Assembly (NCBI GenBank): GCA_009760855.2
Contig: WPIO01000003.1
Location: forward strand, 1,099,001 to 1,163,000
Length of the DNA stretch: 64,000 bases
Direction of reading: 5' to 3'
Source: Cristatella mucedo
Taxonomy: Eukaryota > Bryozoa > Phylactolaemata > Cristatellidae
In this document: in pieces, positions 57,402 through 64,000 of the stretch
Layout of the letters: every line of letters starts with the position of its first letter
How positions within the stretch are numbered: position 1 is the stretch's first letter
Notes under the pieces: generated by a model
What the model was told of the DNA's origin: nothing
The model's input: only the letters and a program-made list of their open reading frames with translations
Databases searched by the model: none
Position numbers and translations under genes: made by a program

Positions 57402-57407
57402 AATAAA
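57402..57407 (+). promoter_or_regulatory. candidate polyadenylation signal AATAAA
   Basis: CTCAATAAAAGCTTTTTAAC is the clearest plus-strand AATAAA noticed downstream of noggin, about 3.6 kb past its stop. It could end a long noggin 3' UTR or an unseen transcript, or be chance. Confidence 0.25.
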
Positions 57408-57644
57408 AGCTTTTTAACGTCCGGATCGGAGTGGCAACGGCACCTAACGAAGCGGCCTCCCTGGGGCCAAATAAATTACCTCCTCTTTATCTCCTCTGTT
57501 TATTAATGTTGATCCCTGATGCAACTGAGTATACAGCCCGGCTCCCGCCCTTTTTGCTGGCCCGCTGGCCCGCCGCCCGGCGCCAGCGAGATTCTGGGCC
57601 CGGCGGAGCGGACAGCAGACAGCAGACAGATCCGAAGTCGCGGC

Positions 57645-57680
<36 letters not shown>

Positions 57681-57805
57681 TGCCTCCCTTGCCGTCGCCG
57701 CCGCCGCCTCTGTCGCACTTGCGAAACTTGCGCGCGCGACTTCCACGCCGCAGCGCCATTGCAGAACTAGTGCGAAGAGAGCGGGGTGAGAGGAAAGAGG
57801 GTTAA
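57408..57805. other. no gene recognised; CCG run
   Basis: Contains a (CCG)n run at 57645-57680. Its ORFs are composition artefacts. Confidence 0.4.
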
Positions 57806-58705
57806 TAATAATAATTCACTTGATAAAGCGCCCTCAGAGAACTTAATCTCTCTCTAGGCGCTTTACATTCGCTGCAAAGTGAAATGCAATTGAATGGTAA
57901 GTAAAATCATGCTTGAAAAACAAACAAAATGAATAATATGATTAGGGGTGACATGCACAGGGTAAGCATGCAAATGTGGTTAGTGACAGTATGCACAGTA
58001 TCAGCACGCATAAGCACATCAAGGACGAATCACAGGGACCCACTAAATGCTGTCCTAAACAGGTGTGTTTTTAGGTTCCTTTTAAATGTGGTCAGGTCAG
58101 GGGATGTTCTGACGCAGGTCGGGAGGGAGTTCCAGGCTGTGGGAGCATACGAACTAAATGCACGGTCTCCAAAGGATTTAAGGTTTGTACGAGGTATTTC
58201 CAGACTGTTGGATTCTGAAAAGTGGGTGGTACGATGCTTGGCCTGATGGGGTAGTATATCTGAAAGATAGGCTGGAGCCATAAAATGAAGGGACCTAAGA
58301 GTGAGCGACAAAACCTTGAAGTCAATCCGTTGCTTGACTGGTAACCAGTGCGGGTCGGCGAGAAGTGGAGTAATGTGGCAACTGCGACGCTCACAACAGA
58401 CAAGTCTAGCTGCCGAGTTTTGCACCAGCTGCAATCGCCTGATTGCACATGCTGGTAGGCCAGTAAGCAGTGAGTTGCAGAAGTCGAGACGGGATGTCAC
58501 GAATGCATGAACTAACTTGGACGTGGTATCTTTATCTAAACAAGCCCGAATTTTAGCAATGTTGTGAAGCTGAAAATTGGCGGATTTGACTGTGGAGCTG
58601 ATATGGTCGTCTAACGAGAGGTCGCTTTGGAATATGACACCTAGATTTCAAGCTGATTCAACAGGAGATATGCTGGCAGAGCCAATTTTGAGCGTCAGCC
58701 TTGTC
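57806..58705 (-). mobile_element. LINE-A copy, C-terminal region and 3' end, long open frame
   Basis: The minus-strand ORF 58030-58500 (156 codons) carries SRLDFCNSLLTGLPACAIRR, LVCCERRSCHITPLLADPHW, LPVKQRIDFKVLSLTLRSL and DRAFSSYAPTAWNSLPTCVR. Upstream to 58705 the WKLD-to-IKSANF part continues in another frame. The 3' UTR and terminal stem-loop end in an (ATT)n tail at 57806. It is among the best-preserved LINE-A 3' regions in the window. Confidence 0.88.
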
Positions 58706-59930
58706 TGCCGTGTCAGGGTTGCGTCGGCGTCGGCGGCGGCGCTAGTCTGCCGGCGGTGCGCAGCGCTTTCGCGGCGGGGAAAGTACGAAAACTGGCGTCC
58801 TCGGCATCCTGTGCGATAGCAGCGGCAAAACTTCGCCAAGAAATTGCGAGAAATCGCTGGTAAACGGGCAGCGATTGGGCGGAGGGAACTATTGCACGCA
58901 CTTTGCTCCAGACGGAGAGAGCTGGAGCACGTGCGTCAGTCCGTGCGTGCGTCGCGCGAGGACGCGCGCGGGTTACAATGCGGCGAGTTCGCGAAAATGG
59001 CGAGTAGGAGAGCGCAGAGATGTTGCTAGCCAGCGGTGCGACAGTGCTGAATGAGTCGGCGGCGAAGGGGAGAGCGGCGGGCGAGTCTTGCAGCCGCCGC
59101 GACCTTCTACCTTGACATTGAGAGGGCGAGAGAGACTACCGCTAGAGCCGAGGAGACCTGCAGAGCGAGACCCGGATCCGGAAGGAGTGCGGAAAAGGTG
59201 AAGCGAAGGGAAGCCAAGCTAAGCCTCTCTCCGTAGTGGATCGGACCGACTCCATTCCGGCGGCGAGCTGTCGCATCGCGTCGCTGGCTGTGGGCAGTAC
59301 CGAATTGAGTGACGCAGGAGGACTTGAACCCGCGACACCTTTCGCCAGACGCAGGAAGTGCCGCAGTAGGAATGTGCCCAACAGCACTCACTGCCCAGGC
59401 CTCGCCACCCCCGCCCCCCCCCCCCTACAACGTATGTTCGCACGCCCACCCGGCGGCGGCTTTGCGACCGACGAGTGCAAGATGGCAGCTCGAACTTCGA
59501 CAGCTCGAATAATAGCTAGCAACGGCACGGCTCTCTCGCGCAGCGAGCCTCCGGTCCGCCATCGATGGCCCGGCTCAGTGGGAGAGGAGGCGGCCGGTAC
59601 CGGTACCGGAAGTCGAGTTGCGGCCGCGCACTCGCTCGCCGGGTGGCGTTCCAGGTCGCGCCTTCTCTCTACTTGGCTACGTCCGGCGTTCTGTTTATTC
59701 AGCTGCTAGCGGCTTGCCGCACCTCTAGTATGCGCCTAAAGGGGGGCGGGGGTGTGGGCCTTCGCTTGGCTTCGGGCGCCCTCGGCACCTGCTAGCCAAC
59801 CTCACAAAATGTCTGCCCACTGAGCGGGCGAATTATGCCTCTAGCGCCACTCTGCCTTCGTCGCCGCCGTCGTCGAGTGGCCACACAGCTCGCTAGGTTT
59901 TGCTTCATTGGCCGATTCCTTCTCCGTCCC
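58706..59930. other. no gene recognised
   Basis: GC-rich. ORFs on both strands lack domains. An isolated B-box-like GGTTCAAGTCC on the minus strand at 59320-59330 has no matching tRNA fold. Confidence 0.45.
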
Positions 59931-60255
<325 letters not shown>

Positions 60256-60519
60256 CACATTACTCGATTTCCCCGTTCACTCCTAGGCGGCAGCAACAAC
60301 AGCTTTGGCGATAGAACGACCGCGGTGAACGCGAGAGTCCGCACGCGTTCTAAGTCTGGCCGCCGCAGAGACTCGTCTGTGCTTTTCCTAAGCGCTCTCA
60401 CAAGCATCGAGCCATAGCGCAGCAGTAGAAAAATTAAAACGACAATAGCTTGAAATAACCAAAGTGAGTCGACGGATGTATGGATGTGACGATACAAATA
60501 CCAACTCTGCTGTAGTATC

Positions 60520-61045
60520 TGCAACTGATTGACTTCAAGGTTTAGTCGCTCACTTTTAGGTCTCTTCATTCTTTGGCTCCACTCTATCTCTCAGATCTAC
60601 TCGCCCATCAGACCATCGCACCAACCGCTTTTCGGAATCCAACAGTCTATAAATACCTCGTACAAACCTCAAATCTTTTGGAGACCGTGCATTTAGTTCG
60701 TATGCTCCCAAAGCCTGGAACTCCCTCCCGACTTGCGTTAGAAAATCCCCCGACTTGACCACATTTAAAAAGAACTTGAAAACATACCTATTTTGGACAG
60801 CATTCAGTGGGTCCCTGTGATTCATCCTTCATGTGCTTACTCGTGCTGACACTGTGCACGCTGCCACTAACCTCATTTGCATGCTGACCCTGTGCATGTC
60901 ACCCCCAACCATGTTATTCATTTTGTTTGTTCATCAATCATAATATTACTCACCATTCAACTGCATTTCCCTTTGCAGCAAATGTAAATCACCTAGAGAG
61001 TTCTCTGAGGGCGCTTTATCAAGTTCATCATTATTATTATTGTTA
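60520..61045 (+). mobile_element. LINE-A 3' copy, 5'-truncated
   Basis: It starts in the block for LIDFKV-SLTFRSLHSLAP, then the ORF 60573-60758 (MAPLYLSDLLAHQ), ATTTAGTTCGTATGCTCCCA, the 3' UTR, the terminal stem-loop (GTAAATCACCTAGAGAGTTC, partly deleted) and an (ATT)n tail. About 14 bases of the loop region are missing relative to other copies. Confidence 0.86.
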
Positions 61046-61207
61046 AGTGAGCAGAGTCAAACTTATGCAGCGCTGCGCAGCTGTGCGTCGGCTGCAGCAT
61101 CCGACCGCGAAGCGGACGACGCGGTCGTCTAGCGGGCATGACGTCACGTAGAGGATCTGATCACTCGCGATTGCTTGCAGAGAGTACAGGCTATAATAAA
61201 TAAAATA

Positions 61208-61386
61208 AATTAAACCCTAGCTGATTAAACAGCCTCTTTTTGTATAGCGACAGAAGAGCCTTTACGGCTATCACCACCGCTTGCAGTGGCGATAAAGAAT
61301 CGCCCACCGCAGGAATCGAACCCACGACCTCGGGACCGACCGAGGTCGTGAAAGCAACCGCCTTACCTAGTGTGCCATCACGGCTC
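61208..61386 (-). mobile_element. SINE-2 (tRNA-derived), well-preserved copy
   Basis: On the minus strand: A box TGGCACACTAGG (61366-61377), a palindromic CACGACCTCGG/CCGAGGTCGTG stem between the boxes, B box GGTTCGATTCC (61312-61322), the body TCTTTATCGCCACTGCAAGC, GATAGCCGTAAAGGCTCTTC, then GTCGCTATACAAAAAGAGGC, TGTTTAATCAGCTAGGG and a short A/T-rich tail (TTTAATTTATTTTATTTATT). Confidence 0.88.
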
Positions 61387-62387
61387 ACCATATGCTGACA
61401 GAGCCTGTTTCACGGGTAAGGCTTTCCGTTTCCGAGTATGGCCAGGATTTTCAAGGAGCTATTGGAGCTGATTTTATCGTCAAAAGAAGCGCATAACGCT
61501 CGCTCACTGATAGCGAGTAGGGAGAGAATTTCACACCGATTGCAATTTGCCAGGAAAACAACCGACGGCGCTCGACGCACTCAACGCGCGTGCGCGGCTC
61601 TCTTTGCTGCCGCGCCAATACGAAAGAAGCCGCTGAAATTCCGCGGCGGAAACTCCGGGAAAACTGAGCGCACACGCGTGGACGGCGGAAGGCGGGCAGG
61701 GGGCGCGACAAGCCAGGGGCATTGGCGGGCGTCTCGCAGCACCGCCAGCGCGCTGCACCGCCGAAAGTAAGCGCGCCGCCCGCCGCGGAGCGGCCGCCCC
61801 ATCGGCGCCCTCTTCTCTCGAACGACGAACGCTCTCCAGGAGACCCGCATCTGCCGCGTCTTTTGCGACCTCTACGACCGGCCGCGACGGCGCTGGCTGC
61901 GCGATGACGCAGCCTCGCCCCGGGCCCGAGCACCAGCGGCAGACGACGTCCGACGGACAGACGAGGTGGAGAACGTCGCACGTAGTCGGACAGACGATGT
62001 CGGGTCTGTGGCCCACGGAATGCGCGCGTGCGGCGGCTGAGACAATGAGTGCCATGCCATTCTCGTCCTCGAGATCCGACCGAGTGACACGCTCTAGTCA
62101 CTATTCGCTGCGGGGAAATCTATCAAGTTCTGCGGGCAAGTAAAGTGCTGTTTTTGAAGCGACGCTCGACGCTCTCTTATGCGCGCACTGCGGAACCCGG
62201 CAGCTGCTGCGATCTCGCCGACACTACGGCCAGGCTTTAAGGAGATTCGCATACTAGCCGCGGGACGACATGCAACTGTACGTCGCTCAACCCGACCCTC
62301 GTCGCCTCGATGTCGTGATTGCGTGGAGTTCGCGATAGCAGCCCCTGGCGCTTGGCGGCTGGTCTCCGCAGCGTAGGTCATCTTCAG
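61387..62387. other. no gene recognised
   Basis: GC-rich. Overlapping ORFs of 170-216 codons on the minus strand are Arg/Ala-rich and domain-free. Confidence 0.45.
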
Positions 62388-62450
62388 GGAGAAAGGGAGA
62401 GAGAAAGAAAGAGAGACAAAGAGAGAGAAGGAGGAAGAGACAAGGGGAGG

Positions 62451-62481
<31 letters not shown>

Positions 62482-62888
62482 GAGGGAAAGAGAGAGGGGA
62501 GAGACATCGACAGAGAAAGGTGTAGAGAGGGGGAGACAGAGAGGAAGTGAGGGGGAGAGAGAAAAGAGAGAGATGGGGAGAGTGAGGGGAAGTGAGAGGG
62601 AGAGAAAAAGAGCAAGAGAGAGAGAGGGAGCAAGAGAGAGCAAGAGATAGAGAGAGAGAGGAGAGTGAACGACAGAGAGAGAGAGAGAGAGAGAGAGGGA
62701 GGGAGATAGAGAGAGAGAGAGAGAGCAAAAGAGAAAGAGAGTGGGAAGAGAGAAAACGACAAAGATATTGAAAGAGGGCGAAAGAGAGAGAGAGAGAGAC
62801 AGGGAGAGAGAGAGATGGAGAGAGAGAGAGACAGGGAGAGAGAGAGAGAGAGACAGGGAGAGAGAGAGAGAGGGAGAGAGACAGTGAG
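62388..62888 (+). repeat. polypurine (GA)-rich tract, about 500 bp
   Basis: An almost uninterrupted purine strand with variable GA, GGA and GAAA units and rare C or T. It is more heterogeneous than the (CT)n tract at 59931, so it is older or under weaker slippage. Ser-Leu ORFs on the minus strand are artefacts. Confidence 0.96.
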
Positions 62889-64000
62889 CATTGAGAGCCA
62901 AGAGAGGAGCCTCGCTCAGCGAGCGGTCCGGACGGCACCCTGCTCGCGCGTAGCGGGCGCTCGCTGGCCGCGCCGCCGAAGCCGCGGCGCGGCGGGCGTT
63001 GAGCCGCCCGACGCTCGCAGCGAGCTCTAATTGAAAAGGCACGCACCAGATGCAGCTCGACGAACGCCCGCGTGAGGCGCCATTGTGCCGCCGAGTCGCC
63101 GAACGAGCGTCCCGTCGGAGCGAGCGTCAGGAATAGCGCTTCCGCTGCTCTCTTTGGCAGCGGACGCGGCTCCTAATGCCGACCGCATGCGCGCGCGGCA
63201 CGACTCGCGGGCGGCGCACACAGGTCGCCTTGTGCACCGAAGACCGCCGGTTGACCGGGACGCGCTCGCGCCGGCTGCCCTCGCGGAGGCGTCACGCCGC
63301 GCGTTGTTCCTGGCGCCGGGCGGCGCAGTTGCTGGCGCCAGGCGACGAGATCCTGTAACTAATGGTGGCGGCAGCGGCGGAGGCGGCGCGATCTTAGACT
63401 GTTACGTGTGACTGTCGAGCGACAGCGGTGCTTGCAGCAAAGTGTGCTCGTCGGGCAGGCTGTGTAGCACGCGCGCGCCCGCGCCGGCCCGCGCCAGCCT
63501 GCCGAAACGAACCGGAAAAAGGTGTACACTGCCAGGCATGCCGTAGGGCTGTGTATTGCCCACTCCACCGCACCGTCACGCGTTCTCACCGACGGCACCG
63601 GATGCGGCCGGCACAAACGCGCCGCGGCCGCATTCCAGCCGCCGTCGCGCGTTGTTGCTCTCTCGCCTGCCCCGCTGCCTCGGCCGTTAAATACTTTATC
63701 CTCATCAGAGGACCCGGCCGTAAATGCACATCAGTAGGGCCGTCGCTCAAATCAAAGGGCCGTAATTCAGCGGCTCACCAGCGAAAGCAGACGTTAAAGG
63801 GCCGTAAAAATTGCCAAAGCATGCCTTGGTGCGCGTTCTACCGCATGCCGTAGCGTAAGCTGACGCCGTAAGCCCAGACGGAGTGGCCGTTCTGCCGCTT
63901 CTCAGACGCGCCGCCACCGCACGCGCTTCGCGGCTTTTCCGGCTAGGCGTCGCTCGCGCGCGCCGCCGCCGCCTCGCCGAGCCCGCACATTCCAGCAGCG
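62889..64000. other. no gene recognised
   Basis: GC/CpG-rich to the window edge. AGGGCCGT is repeated at 63736, 63756 and 63798. The 141-codon ORF at 63428-63853 contains CQACRRAVYC but no recognisable zinc-binding domain. Confidence 0.4.

Noticed and set aside
57402-57407. Firm assignment of this AATAAA as the noggin poly(A) site
   Set aside because: It is 3.6 kb away with two SINEs between; kept only as a low-confidence candidate.
59281-59400. Possible tRNA gene on the minus strand (B-box-like GGTTCAAGTCC)
   Set aside because: No matching acceptor, D or anticodon stems could be built; it is probably chance or a relic.
63428-63853. Cys-rich ORF with CQACRRAVYC
   Set aside because: Too few ordered Cys/His for a known zinc-binding fold; it overlaps other GC-rich frames.

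Overview
This is animal nuclear DNA from a bilaterian invertebrate. The host gene that can be named with confidence is a noggin (secreted BMP antagonist), present as a single open exon at 52832-53803. A second gene-like unit is a C2H2 zinc-finger ORF at 905-1588, broken in its last finger. Which phylum this is cannot be read from the sequence; a lophotrochozoan or flatworm-like animal is a guess only. Nothing bacterial, viral or CRISPR-like is present.

From 1 to about 38 kb the window is repeat-rich and gene-poor. It holds the zinc-finger ORF, a degenerate tandem satellite of about 172 bp per unit (3320-6290), many 5'-truncated copies of two non-LTR retrotransposons (called LINE-A and LINE-B here, both of the jockey/L2/CR1-like type with a YADD reverse transcriptase), two tRNA-derived SINE families (SINE-1 and SINE-2), a decayed hAT transposase (14884-16130) and several microsatellites. 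One LINE-A copy sits inside a LINE-B copy.

From about 38 kb to the end the base composition becomes patchily very GC- and CpG-rich, with many GCC/CCG triplet runs. This part holds two remarkable coding-phase minisatellites (12-bp units at 39157-39690, 15-bp units at 46196-47506), a short hAT-type MITE (40727-41119), the noggin gene with an (AG)n tract just upstream of its start, several perfect short-loop inverted repeats, and two very long purine/pyrimidine tracts (59931-60253 and 62388-62888).

The mobile elements form an apparent two-pair system. SINE-1 ends in a stem-loop like the 3' end of LINE-A, and SINE-2 ends in a motif like the 3' end of LINE-B, which suggests each SINE borrows the machinery of one LINE. 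All nine SINE copies recognised lie on the minus strand. Long GC-rich open frames outside noggin look like by-products of stop-poor composition and were not annotated.
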